Assembly: GCF_021864465.1 (NCBI RefSeq)
Contig: NZ_JAKKUV010000002.1
Coordinates: forward strand, 403,818 to 467,817
Direction: 5' to 3'
Source: Hyphobacterium sp. SN044
GTDB taxonomy: Bacteria > Pseudomonadota > Alphaproteobacteria > Caulobacterales > Maricaulaceae
DNA: 64,000 bases
Shown here: in pieces, positions 48,586-57,121 of the stretch
How the letters are laid out: every line of letters begins with the position of its first letter
Numbering within the stretch: the first letter of the stretch is position 1
Translations under genes and position numbers: made by a program
The notes under the pieces: model-generated
Database searches by the model: none
Told to the model about the DNA's origin: nothing
Seen by the model: only the letters and a program-made list of their open reading frames with translations

Positions 48586-49842
48586 ATGAGCCAGCACCGA
48601 TCCGATCTCGTCCGTATCCTTGTCGAGCGCGGCTATCTTTATCAAGCCACCGATATCGATGGAATTGACGAAGCGGCCGCCAAGGGCGGTCTGACCGGCT
48701 ATATCGGCTTCGACGCGACGGCGGATTCCCTGCATGTCGGCTCGCTGGTGCAGATCATGATGCTGCGCCGGATGCAGCAGGCCGGCTGCAAGCCGATCAT
48801 CCTTATGGGCGGCGGCACGACGAAGATCGGCGACCCGTCCGGCAAGGACAAGTCGCGCTCCATGCTGACCAACGAGCAGATCGCTGCGAATGTGAAGGGT
48901 ATTCTGAAGCCCTTCTCGAAACTCGTCGCGATCGGCGATGGTCCGACCGACGCCATCGTCGTCGACAATGATGACTGGCTGTCGGGCTTCGGCTATCTCG
49001 AATTCCTGCGCGAATATGGGCCGCACTTCACGATCAACCGCATGCTGACCTTCGATTCCGTCAAGCTGCGGCTGGAGCGGGAACAGCCCCTCACCTTCCT
49101 CGAATTCAACTACATGCTCTTGCAGGCGGTCGACTTCCTGGAACTGAACCGCCGTACGGGCTGCCGTCTGCAGCTTGGCGGAGCGGACCAGTGGGGCAAT
49201 ATCGTCAATGGTGTCGAGCTGTGCCGGCGGGTCGACGGCAAGGAAGTCTTCGGCTTCACCACGCCGCTGATCACCACGGCGTCCGGCGCGAAGATGGGCA
49301 AGACGGCGGAAGGCGCGGTCTGGCTCAACGCGGACCAGCTCGCGCCCTATGGCTACTGGCAGTTCTGGCGCAACACGGAAGACGCCGATGTCGGCAAATT
49401 CCTGAAACTCTTCACCGATCTGCCGATGGACGAAATCGCGCGCCTCGAAGCGCTGCAGGGCGCGGAAATCAACGACGCGAAGGTTGCGCTGGCAAACGCG
49501 GCGACGGCGTTGCTGCACGGCGAGGCCGCTGCACAGGATGTAGAGGCGACGGCGAAATCGACCTTCGGCAGCGGCGGCGTGGGCGATGCCCTGCCGACCT
49601 TCACCGTGCCGTTGTCTGCACTGAAGGACGGATCGATGGTGATGCCGGCGGCGCTGGAGCTGGCACAGCTGACCGGGTCGCGGGGCGAAGCTCGCCGCAA
49701 GATCCAGGAAGGTGCGGTGAAGGTGAACGACGCGGCCGTGACGGACGTGCACCACGCCCTCAGCGAGGCCGATCTTCGCGATGGCGCGATCAAGCTGTCC
49801 CTCGGCAAGAAGAAGCACGCCCTGTTGCGCGCCGAAGGATAG
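48586..49842 (+). CDS. tyrS: Tyrosine-tRNA ligase
   Basis: TyrRS (418 residues) charges tRNA-Tyr. The class-I HIGH motif is seen as HVGS in [15 protein letters not shown], with the KMSKS-like [12 protein letters not shown] near residue 236. Tyr-binding elements are [15 protein letters not shown] and [15 protein letters not shown]. The C-terminal S4 RNA-binding domain ([19 protein letters not shown]) is present. [12 protein letters not shown] at 48586 was chosen with GGGA 10 nt upstream; an ATG at 48577 is possible. Confidence 0.94.
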   Translation: MSQHRSDLVRILVERGYLYQATDIDGIDEAAAKGGLTGYIGFDATADSLHVGSLVQIMMLRRMQQAGCKPIILMGGGTTKIGDPSGKDKSRSMLTNEQIAANVKGILKPFSKLVAIGDGPTDAIVVDNDDWLSGFGYLEFLREYGPHFTINRMLTFDSVKLRLEREQPLTFLEFNYMLLQAVDFLELNRRTGCRLQLGGADQWGNIVNGVELCRRVDGKEVFGFTTPLITTASGAKMGKTAEGAVWLNADQLAPYGYWQFWRNTEDADVGKFLKLFTDLPMDEIARLEALQGAEINDAKVALANAATALLHGEAAAQDVEATAKSTFGSGGVGDALPTFTVPLSALKDGSMVMPAALELAQLTGSRGEARRKIQEGAVKVNDAAVTDVHHALSEADLRDGAIKLSLGKKKHALLRAEG

Positions 49843-52800
49843 TCATTCCGGCTCGGCCGGGGTCTCCGCCGGAGGCGGAGCATCCTCTGCGGGCGGATCC
49901 GACGCTGACGGTTCTTCGGGTGTTTCCCGTTCGGCGTTCAACGCATCGCGTTCCGCCTGCTGTTCGGCCCGGGCGCGCGCGGCGCGCTCGGCCGCCGTGC
50001 CTTCGAACATCCGGCGCAGCACACCCGGCACCAGTGCTGACAGCGGATTGGCAAAGACGGTCGGCTGGTCGAACGGGCCGGACACCGAGAAAGTGATCCC
50101 GATCACGCCTTCGCCCTCACGGGAGACCAGAAGCCCCCCGACGAGCGGCAGGTTTCCGAACAGGGAATTGAGCCCGTAGGAGGGCGCGATCACGCCGTCG
50201 AGACCCATGGTTTCCTCGTCGAGGTCGACACTGCCATCGACGGTCACGCCGAGGGCCGGACCTGCCGCGCGGGCATTGGCGATGCCGAGCACGCCGTCGC
50301 GCAGGGTCAGGTCGGCTTCGAGTGTCTCGAACGGAATGCCTCCGCCATTCAGCAAGGCGGACAGGCCCTCGAGCGACCCTGCTGCGAGAATGCGGGCCAG
50401 AACCGGCATTCGCACCAGAGTGAAGTTTCCGGCCTCGACGCGAAGATTGGTCGTGCCGTCTTCTCCGGGCGGCGGAAGCGCGCCCTCGAGCCGCAGCACG
50501 CCACCATCGACATTTTCGTAGAGGCCGAAGATCTGCAGCATGCGCCCGAAATTCGGGGCCTCGATCCAGAAGCGGCGCATTTCACCCAGGCCCGTCCCCG
50601 TCATCTGGGCCGTGAATTGCCCCTCCGGCGCCTCACCGGTCACGATCAGGCTGTCATTGCCAGCGCCATCCGAGCGCCAGGCCAGTGAGACCTCCTCGTA
50701 AACACTGGTTTCGGTGGTGTTCACCCGGTCGAGCCGAAGGTCGATCGACAGCGGCGGTGCCGCGCCGCCCTCTCCCGTCGTGTCCAGCACATCAACGAAC
50801 AGTCCAGCCGCGTTGAAATACTGCCCGTCAGCCACCAACGTCAGCCGTCCATCCTCGCCCTGCCGGGACACGTCCAGACCGGTTTCCAGAAAGCCATCGA
50901 CAAAAAGGCGGGGCACAGTCGCGGACAACAGCCGGCCATCGGCTTCGAAACGCGCGCTGGCCTCGACTTCGAGGCCATCGCCTTCGAGCCGGAAGGATTC
51001 GACAATACGTTCTCCGCCCTCGCCGACCCGGAATGTCAGCTCGGCGGTCGCGGGCTCGCCCGCCTCCTTGGTCCAGTACTCGCCGGGGGCCTCGATCACC
51101 GCGTCCGTGAGGTCGGACGTCAGCCGGATCTGCGAGAATTCGAGACCGTTACCGACCGTCTCGGCGACCACTGCCACCGGTCCGTCCACGAAACGGCGTA
51201 GGGGAAGTCCGAAATCGTCGAAGCTGCGCGAGTCGAGCGTCGATCTCAGCTGTACCCGGGTCGAAGGCTCGCCTGCCTCCATCGTCAGGTCTTCCGTCCA
51301 GACGATCTGCGCCGGTGAGGCACCGATGTCCGCATTGCCTTCAGCAAACAGCGTCGTGTTATTGGCCGTCAGGCGCAGTGTGCCGTTGTTCAGTGCCGTG
51401 TTGCCGACGCCCGTCGGCATGGAAATGTTCTCGAAGTCCGCCTCGATGTTGAAGATCACGTCCTCGACCGGCACTTCGCTCAGCATCGAGCGGCGGATTT
51501 CGAATCGGACCGTGCCCTGCCCCGTCACGCTCGCCGGATCGAGGCCGTAATCGCTCGGGATGTGCAGCGGTTCCTCGTCGATCAGGGCCAGTACGTCGCC
51601 AGCCTCAGCGCGACCCGCCCCGCCGAAGCGCGCCACCGCCCCCTTCGGATTGAGGCGCGGAATGTCGACGAAACCCTCGGTCATGACCATGTCGCCGATC
51701 CGGCCTTGCTCGAGCGTCAGGTCGAAAGCATTGCCATGGAGGACGGCCGATCCGCTCGCCCCGGTCATCGGGGTCATCGTCGTGATGTAGTGGAAGGAGG
51801 CGTTGGAGAAATCGAAGGTCAGCGAGAGGCTGTCATTCGGAAGCATGCCCGCGGTCAGCGACTCCGCCTCGATATCGAGATCGAGCTGCGCATTTCGCAA
51901 TTGTCCCGATATCACGTGTTCATCGACCCAGACCCGCGCGCCATCGGCCAGGTCGATCGGCCAGTATGCCAGCACTTCGCGCGGCCCGATCCGCCCTCCG
52001 ATGGGGCCCTGCAGGCGAATATCGGGCAGCCATCGTCCGTCCTCCAGTTCACGCAAGGCGACTCTGCCGTTGAGCCGGGCCGAGATATTCCCAATCTCCA
52101 GTTCGAAGGCATCAAAATCCGTGGTGAGCGCTTCGGCATCGGCCGACCCCGAAAGCGCGATGCGCTGCCATTCAGGGGGCGCGTCGAATACGCCTGGCAG
52201 GTCCGTGCGGCCGTCCGTCAACGCGATCTCGTAGCGCCAGCGCCGCGGCAATGCGTCGGTGAAACCGCGCATCTCGTAGACGCGGCCCGAGAAGCCCGTT
52301 GTCAACGCTTCGGAAGCAAGCGTGCCTTCGCTTAGTGTGATTTCGCCAAGTTCGGGATCGTAGCCGAGACGCAGGCGCGCGCCTTCGAAGCCGATCGTCT
52401 CTTCTCCAAAGCGGATGCTGCCGGCGCCGGCTTCAAGGGTCATCTCGGCGGCGCGCACACCTTCGGTTCGCGCAGCACTGGCGAACAGATCGACCGAAAG
52501 CGGCGCATCCAGAGCGCCGAGACCGGCATAGGGACCGCTGAACGGGGCGACCGCGCGCGGAAACAGGTTCCGGGCCCGCAGTTCGAGGATCAATGTCTCG
52601 AGATCGGCGCCGGCCTCGATGCGCGCCTCGACCGGCGCGAGACCGGCGGTGGTCACGAACTCCCCGTTCAACCACGCGGCGAGACGGGCATCACTGCGTT
52701 CGATGCGCAGACCTGCATCCTGGATCAGCCAGGAAAAGCCGTTGACGGCATCCTGCACGTGAACGGACGTGTTCTCGATCGAAAGGTGGCGAAGGCGCCC

Positions 52801-53328
52801 GAGGAGCGGAGACCGGGCCGGATCGCGCAGCAGCTCCAGCACGGCGTCCGTATTCAGCGCAGACCCGGTTGGCCGGGCCGACGCGGCGACGATTTCCGGC
52901 GGCCCCAGACCCGCACCGACCGCCCCGTCCGCGCGGCGCACGAGCGAGACCACGCCGCCTTCCACGTGAACCGTGACCGGCTGCACCTGGCCGAAAATCA
53001 GGGCATCGAGTGCCAGACCCGCTTCAATCACCGGTGCGCGGGCAATCACCACGCCGCCGGTTTCGGCTACCGTGATGTCCGTGGCACGGATCAGAATCAG
53101 GCCTTCATCCGCATTGTAGCGCGCTTCGAGCCGGCCAAGGGAGACCAGATCCCCTTCGAACATCTCGGCAAGTGCCGACTGTGCATCTTCCCGGAACACG
53201 TCGAGAGGCACCGGGCCACGCGACAACCGCCAGAGCGCCGCACCGCCTGCGAAAATCGCGATCAGCAGCACCAGGGCGAGCGCCTCTGCGATGTAGATCA
53301 GCGTCCAACGGAGCGAACGGCGGATCAT
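49843..53328 (-). CDS. AsmA/YhdP-like (DUF3971) envelope protein
   Basis: A 1161-residue protein of the Asma-like/YhdP family, which bridges inner and outer membranes and moves phospholipids. One N-terminal helix (about residues 12-33) anchors it in the inner membrane with a long periplasmic beta-rich part. Late features are TLRDGVLGIANARAAGPALG and VDLDEETMGLDGVIAPSYGL, and the VVGDLPLVGG-like FGNLPLVGGLLVSREGEG typical of the AsmA C-terminal region. The last 70 residues are a charged Arg/Ala/Glu/Pro tail. Divergent from the Bcp gene. Confidence 0.85.
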   Translation of the reverse strand: MIRRSLRWTLIYIAEALALVLLIAIFAGGAALWRLSRGPVPLDVFREDAQSALAEMFEGDLVSLGRLEARYNADEGLILIRATDITVAETGGVVIARAPVIEAGLALDALIFGQVQPVTVHVEGGVVSLVRRADGAVGAGLGPPEIVAASARPTGSALNTDAVLELLRDPARSPLLGRLRHLSIENTSVHVQDAVNGFSWLIQDAGLRIERSDARLAAWLNGEFVTTAGLAPVEARIEAGADLETLILELRARNLFPRAVAPFSGPYAGLGALDAPLSVDLFASAARTEGVRAAEMTLEAGAGSIRFGEETIGFEGARLRLGYDPELGEITLSEGTLASEALTTGFSGRVYEMRGFTDALPRRWRYEIALTDGRTDLPGVFDAPPEWQRIALSGSADAEALTTDFDAFELEIGNISARLNGRVALRELEDGRWLPDIRLQGPIGGRIGPREVLAYWPIDLADGARVWVDEHVISGQLRNAQLDLDIEAESLTAGMLPNDSLSLTFDFSNASFHYITTMTPMTGASGSAVLHGNAFDLTLEQGRIGDMVMTEGFVDIPRLNPKGAVARFGGAGRAEAGDVLALIDEEPLHIPSDYGLDPASVTGQGTVRFEIRRSMLSEVPVEDVIFNIEADFENISMPTGVGNTALNNGTLRLTANNTTLFAEGNADIGASPAQIVWTEDLTMEAGEPSTRVQLRSTLDSRSFDDFGLPLRRFVDGPVAVVAETVGNGLEFSQIRLTSDLTDAVIEAPGEYWTKEAGEPATAELTFRVGEGGERIVESFRLEGDGLEVEASARFEADGRLLSATVPRLFVDGFLETGLDVSRQGEDGRLTLVADGQYFNAAGLFVDVLDTTGEGGAAPPLSIDLRLDRVNTTETSVYEEVSLAWRSDGAGNDSLIVTGEAPEGQFTAQMTGTGLGEMRRFWIEAPNFGRMLQIFGLYENVDGGVLRLEGALPPPGEDGTTNLRVEAGNFTLVRMPVLARILAAGSLEGLSALLNGGGIPFETLEADLTLRDGVLGIANARAAGPALGVTVDGSVDLDEETMGLDGVIAPSYGLNSLFGNLPLVGGLLVSREGEGVIGITFSVSGPFDQPTVFANPLSALVPGVLRRMFEGTAAERAARARAEQQAERDALNAERETPEEPSASDPPAEDAPPPAETPAEPE

Positions 53329-53418
53329 GCCGGCGTGCTCCCCCTAACGGCGAGGCTTGCCCCGCAGCGCGATTGCGCCATGTTGGCGCGCAGCGCCAAA
53401 CGAGGGAGAGGACGAGTG

Positions 53419-53889
53419 ATGAGTGAACTGGCGACCGGACAGAAAGCCCCGGAATTCAACCTGCCGACCGATGAGGGCGGTGAAATCAGCCTGTCGAAGC
53501 TCAAGGGCAAGATCGTCGTTCTCTACTTCTACCCGAAGGATGACACGCCGGGATGCACGACCGAGGCCATAGATTTCTCGTCCCGGATTTCCGACTTCGA
53601 GGCTGCCGGCGCGGTGGTCGTCGGCGTTTCGAAGGATAGCGTCAAAAAACACCAGAATTTCAAGGCCAAGCATGACCTCAAAGTCATTCTCGCCTCCGAC
53701 CCCGAAGGCGAGATGATCGAACGCTATGGCGTCTGGGTAGAAAAGGCCATGTACGGCCGCACCTATATGGGAATCGAACGCGCGACCTTTTTGATCGGCC
53801 CGGACGGGACGATCCGTCACATCTGGCGCAAGGTGAAGGTGAAGAACCATGCCGACGAGGTGCTCGCGGCAGTACAGGCCCTGAAATAA
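53419..53889 (+). CDS. bcp: Peroxiredoxin, BCP/PrxQ type
   Basis: A 156-residue thiol peroxidase. The peroxidatic Cys is in FYPKDDTPGCTTEAIDF (about residue 46). The resolving Cys that lies five residues later in many BCP proteins is replaced by Ile here, and no other Cys is evident, so it should work as a one-Cys enzyme. Typical BCP segments are GQKAPEFNLPTDEGGEISL and KAMYGRTYMGIERATFLI. A gagggagagga ribosome site precedes the ATG. Confidence 0.93.
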   Translation: MSELATGQKAPEFNLPTDEGGEISLSKLKGKIVVLYFYPKDDTPGCTTEAIDFSSRISDFEAAGAVVVGVSKDSVKKHQNFKAKHDLKVILASDPEGEMIERYGVWVEKAMYGRTYMGIERATFLIGPDGTIRHIWRKVKVKNHADEVLAAVQALK

Positions 53890-53996
53890 TCGGGGTTTAC
53901 CCTCTCTAAAGCGAATCCCCTTGCACTCGCGTCATCATCGTGTAGCGAAGTCGCGCTGTAATTCGGCACGCGGCGTGCATAACGGAATGTTGATAT

Positions 53997-54018
53997 TGTC
54001 ACATTTTTTGTGTCACAT
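53997..54018 (+). repeat. Direct repeat TGTCACAT upstream of the M23 peptidase gene
   Basis: Two TGTCACAT copies start 14 bp apart, separated by tttttg, 43 bp before the M23 gene start. They could be a tandem operator or chance in an AT-rich promoter region; no matching factor is recognised. Confidence 0.35.
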
Positions 54019-54060
54019 CCCCGCGCGGGAGCACCAGGGGCAGGCGACGGACACGACCGT

Positions 54061-55299
54061 ATGATCTCACGCGTATTTCAATCCGGCTGGGAAATCGCTC
54101 AGCGCTGGTTCCCGGATCGGCAGATCTACCATCGCAGCGATGGGCAGGTCCGCTATTTCGAGATCAAGACCGAGTACCAGCTGGGTGCCCTGCTCGCCGC
54201 GACCGTTCTGACCGGCTGGCTCTGCTTCGCGACCGTCAGCGTTGCCTTCCAGGGGCATCGCATCGCCAGCCGCATGGCCGAGGTCGAAACGATCCGGCTT
54301 GAAGCCAACCGCATGGTCAACGAGGCCCGGGCCTCGGAACTGGCCGCCACGAACTTCCTCGATGCCCAGATGCGCGAATTCGACCGGACCGCGGTCGAAT
54401 TCCAGGCGCGACATGAGACCCTCCGCCAGCTGATCGACCTTGCCGAGCAGATGGAAGGCTCCAGCTTGTCCTCGTCTCCGGCGCTGGGTGAAGGCCGCAT
54501 CCTGATGGCGGCCACCCCGGCCGACCCCTCGCAGCGCGAAGCCCGCGATGCGATCACGCTTACGGCCTACGACCCGGATGATCCCGAAGCGCGGATCGAA
54601 GCGCTGATCGCGCAACAGGACGCGGTTCTGTCGGAAGCTGAAGACGCCTCCGAGGCCCGTCTCGAAAACCTTCGCGCCGTGCTTCGCCTTACCGGCCTGC
54701 GTCTCGACGATGTGCTCGAGGAAGGCCGCGGCTCGGAAACCGGCGGTCCCTTCCTGGCCATGGCCGAAGCCGGACCGTTCGCCCGCGCGGCGATGAACCC
54801 GAACGATGCCTTCTCTTCGCGGATCGCCCGTATTGCGGCGCGCATGGTCGAGGCCGAGGAACTTGAAGCCGCGGTTCTTTCGCTCCCGTTGGGCGAGCCG
54901 GTCGGCGTCGCCTTCCGCGAGACCAGCCCGTTCGGTTATCGCATTGACCCGTTCACCGGCCGGCCGGCCTTCCATTCCGGTCAGGATTTCGTCGCCTATC
55001 CGCGCGCGCCGATCGTGGCCACCGGACCGGGCCGCGTCATTTACGCCGGCTGGCGCTCCGGTTATGGTCGTACCGTAGAAATCGACCATGGCTACGGGTT
55101 CGTGACCCGCTATGGTCACATGACTTCGATCGATGTGCGGCGGGGCGACCAGGTCGAGCGCGGACAGCGCGTCGGCGCCATGGGTTCAACCGGCCGCAGT
55201 ACCGCCACACATCTGCATTACGAAGTCATCTTCCGTAATGATCAAACCGATCCCGAACGCTTCCTGAGAGCCGGACAATATGTTCAACAACAAGGGTAA
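54061..55299 (+). CDS. M23-family peptidoglycan endopeptidase with transmembrane and coiled-coil regions
   Basis: A 412-residue LytM-type metallopeptidase. It has one transmembrane helix (about residues 43-65), a coiled coil in the periplasm (about 70-130 and 180-250) and a C-terminal M23 domain with the metal motifs HSGQDFVAYP (about residue 313) and HLHYEVIFRND (about 383). It would cleave peptide crosslinks of the cell wall. The start MISRVFQSGWEIA at 54061 was chosen. It overlaps the bactofilin gene by 20 bp, so the two are probably one functional unit. Confidence 0.88.
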   Translation: MISRVFQSGWEIAQRWFPDRQIYHRSDGQVRYFEIKTEYQLGALLAATVLTGWLCFATVSVAFQGHRIASRMAEVETIRLEANRMVNEARASELAATNFLDAQMREFDRTAVEFQARHETLRQLIDLAEQMEGSSLSSSPALGEGRILMAATPADPSQREARDAITLTAYDPDDPEARIEALIAQQDAVLSEAEDASEARLENLRAVLRLTGLRLDDVLEEGRGSETGGPFLAMAEAGPFARAAMNPNDAFSSRIARIAARMVEAEELEAAVLSLPLGEPVGVAFRETSPFGYRIDPFTGRPAFHSGQDFVAYPRAPIVATGPGRVIYAGWRSGYGRTVEIDHGYGFVTRYGHMTSIDVRRGDQVERGQRVGAMGSTGRSTATHLHYEVIFRNDQTDPERFLRAGQYVQQQG

Positions 55300-55849
55300 A
55301 GACGCCCCCGCCTCCCCCGATTTCCCCGCAGCCCCCGCTGCGGCCCCCGCGAAAAGGTCCGCCATGAAATCCAAAGCCCCCTCCATCCTCAGCAGCGATC
55401 TGGTGCTGAACGGTTCCATCGTTGCCGAAGGCGAAGTCCAGCTGGACGGTTCGGTCGAGGGTGATGTCCGCGCCGGGTCCCTGACCATTGGCGAGGAAGC
55501 ATCGGTGAATGGCGAAGTGATTGCCGACACCGTCGTGATCCGCGGCCGCGTGACCGGTTCGATCCGCGCCCGTCAGGTGCAGCTGGCGTCGACCGCGCGC
55601 ATCGAAGGCGACATCGTCCACTCGGCCCTGTCGGTGGAAAGCGGCGCCTTCTTCGACGGTCACTGCCGTCACGCGTCCGACCCGCTGAGCGACAGAACTT
55701 CCTCTCCGGCGAAATCGTCGGGCGCGCCGTCGCAGTCGACCAGCCCGGCTCCGGCCCGCCCGGCGGCCCCGACGAGCAGCCCGTCCTCCTCGAGCTCGAC
55801 GACGTCTCAATCGCCGCTCGACATGCCGACAGCGAAGTCCGCCAATTAG
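55280..55849 (+). CDS. bacA: Bactofilin
   Basis: A 189-residue bactofilin, a bacterial cytoskeletal protein that self-assembles into membrane-bound filaments. The central right-handed beta-helix (about residues 40-125) shows the repeated G-x-V pattern: LNGSIVAEGEVQLDGSVEGD, VNGEVIADTVVIRGRVTGSI and ASTARIEGDIVHSALSVESG. The N- and C-terminal tails are Pro/Ala/Ser-rich. Its start lies inside the M23 gene end. In stalked relatives bactofilin and M23 peptidases organise local wall growth. Confidence 0.9.
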   Translation: MFNNKGKDAPASPDFPAAPAAAPAKRSAMKSKAPSILSSDLVLNGSIVAEGEVQLDGSVEGDVRAGSLTIGEEASVNGEVIADTVVIRGRVTGSIRARQVQLASTARIEGDIVHSALSVESGAFFDGHCRHASDPLSDRTSSPAKSSGAPSQSTSPAPARPAAPTSSPSSSSSTTSQSPLDMPTAKSAN

Positions 55850-55872
55850 GCTGACACGTATTGGATTTGAAG

Positions 55873-55905
55873 ACGCCGGCGGGTTCTCCCGCCGGCGTTT
55901 TTCTT
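55873..55905 (+). terminator. Strong terminator after bactofilin
   Basis: A perfect 11-bp stem (acgccggcggg / cccgccggcgt) with a ttct loop and a T5 run ending in c. It separates the bactofilin and the convergent prfB gene. Confidence 0.93.
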
Positions 55906-55912
55906 TGCCCTA

Positions 55913-57035
55913 TCAGTCGTCTGAAATGTCCGAATCGCCGTCGAGACGCGCGGCCAGAGACGCTGCCATGAAGGCATCGAGATCACCGTCCAGAACACCT
56001 TGCGTATCGGAGGTTTCGACGTTCGTGCGCAGGTCCTTGACCATCTGGTAGGGCTGGAGGACGTAAGAGCGGATCTGGTGTCCCCAGCCGATATCGGTCT
56101 TGGAATCGGCTTCGGCCTGGGCCGCTTCCTCGCGCTTGCGCAATTCCAGCTCATACAGGCGGGCGCGCAGCATGTTCCACGCCGTGGCGCGGTTCTTGTG
56201 CTGCGATCGGTCGGCCTGGCAGGCCACGACGATACCTGTTGGCTCGTGCGTCAGGCGGACCGCGGAGTCGGTCTTGTTGACGTGCTGGCCGCCGGAACCG
56301 GAGGCGCGGAAGGTGTCGGTCCGGACATCCTTTTCGAGGATTTCCACCTCGATCTGGTCGTCGACCAGCGGATAGGGCCAGACGCTGGCGAAGCTGGTGT
56401 GGCGCCGCGCGGCGGAATCGTAGGGCGAGATACGCACCAGCCTGTGCACCCCTGCCTCGGTCTTCAGCCAGCCATAGGCATTCTCGCCCTTCACCAGCAA
56501 AGTCACGGACTTGATGCCCGCCTCCTCGCCCGGCTGTTCCTCGATCACCTCGACCTTGTACCCGTGGGCATTGGCCCAACGCGAATACATCCGCGCCAGC
56601 ATGGACGCCCAGTCCTGGGACTCGGTTCCGCCCGCTCCCGGGTGGATTTCCAGATAGGAATCATTGGCATCGGCCTCGCCGGACAGGAGCGCTTCAAGTT
56701 CGGCCCTTGCGGCCTTGTCCTGCAGGCGTTTCAGAACGCCGGCGGCTTCCTCGGTGAGGTCGTCATCGCCTTCGGCCTCGGCCATTTCGGCGAGTTCGAG
56801 CGTGTCCGCAAGTTCCTGTTCTATCTCGTGAATCGCCGTCATGGCGGCGTCGAGACGATTGCGTTCGCGCATCAGGGACTGGGCTTTCTGGGGGTCGTTC
56901 CAGAAATCCGGGTCTTCAGCGCGTGCGTTCAGCTCGTCGAGGCGTTTCTGGGCAGTATCCCAGTCAAAGACGCCTCCTCAGCAGTCCCACCGACCGCTTG
57001 ATGTCTTCGGAAAGATTGATGAAATCGGCCCGCAT
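55913..57035 (-). CDS. prfB: Peptide chain release factor 2, with programmed +1 frameshift
   Basis: RF2 terminates at UGA and UAA. The 23-codon zero frame ([20 protein letters not shown] then RRL) ends at an in-frame TGA at 56966-56964. Directly before it lies AGGAGG (56978-56973), a 3-nt spacer and CTT TGA C: the classic RF2 autoregulatory frameshift site. The +1 frame then runs [12 protein letters not shown] to the TGA-controlled C-terminus, total about 373 residues. The GGQ motif is in [18 protein letters not shown], and the stop-recognition segment reads [11 protein letters not shown]. Without the shift the protein would lack its N-terminus. Confidence 0.95.
56963..56978 (-). promoter_or_regulatory. 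Programmed frameshift element of prfB
   Basis: AGGAGG - CGT - CTT TGA C on the minus strand. The internal Shine-Dalgarno-like sequence, 3-nt spacer, slippery CTT and in-frame TGA followed by C make RF2 synthesis respond to RF2 level. Confidence 0.93.
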
Positions 57036-57121
57036 GAGAGGCTTCGCGCTCCGCTTCGAATTGACGTTGAACCGGGGATAGCCGCGCCGGGACGCGGCAT
57101 CAAGCCGGTGTGTTCAGATGA

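Noticed and set aside
55913-57035. Sequencing frameshift in prfB
   Set aside because: The local AGGAGG-CGT-CTT-TGA-C is the exact programmed signal, so the split is natural.
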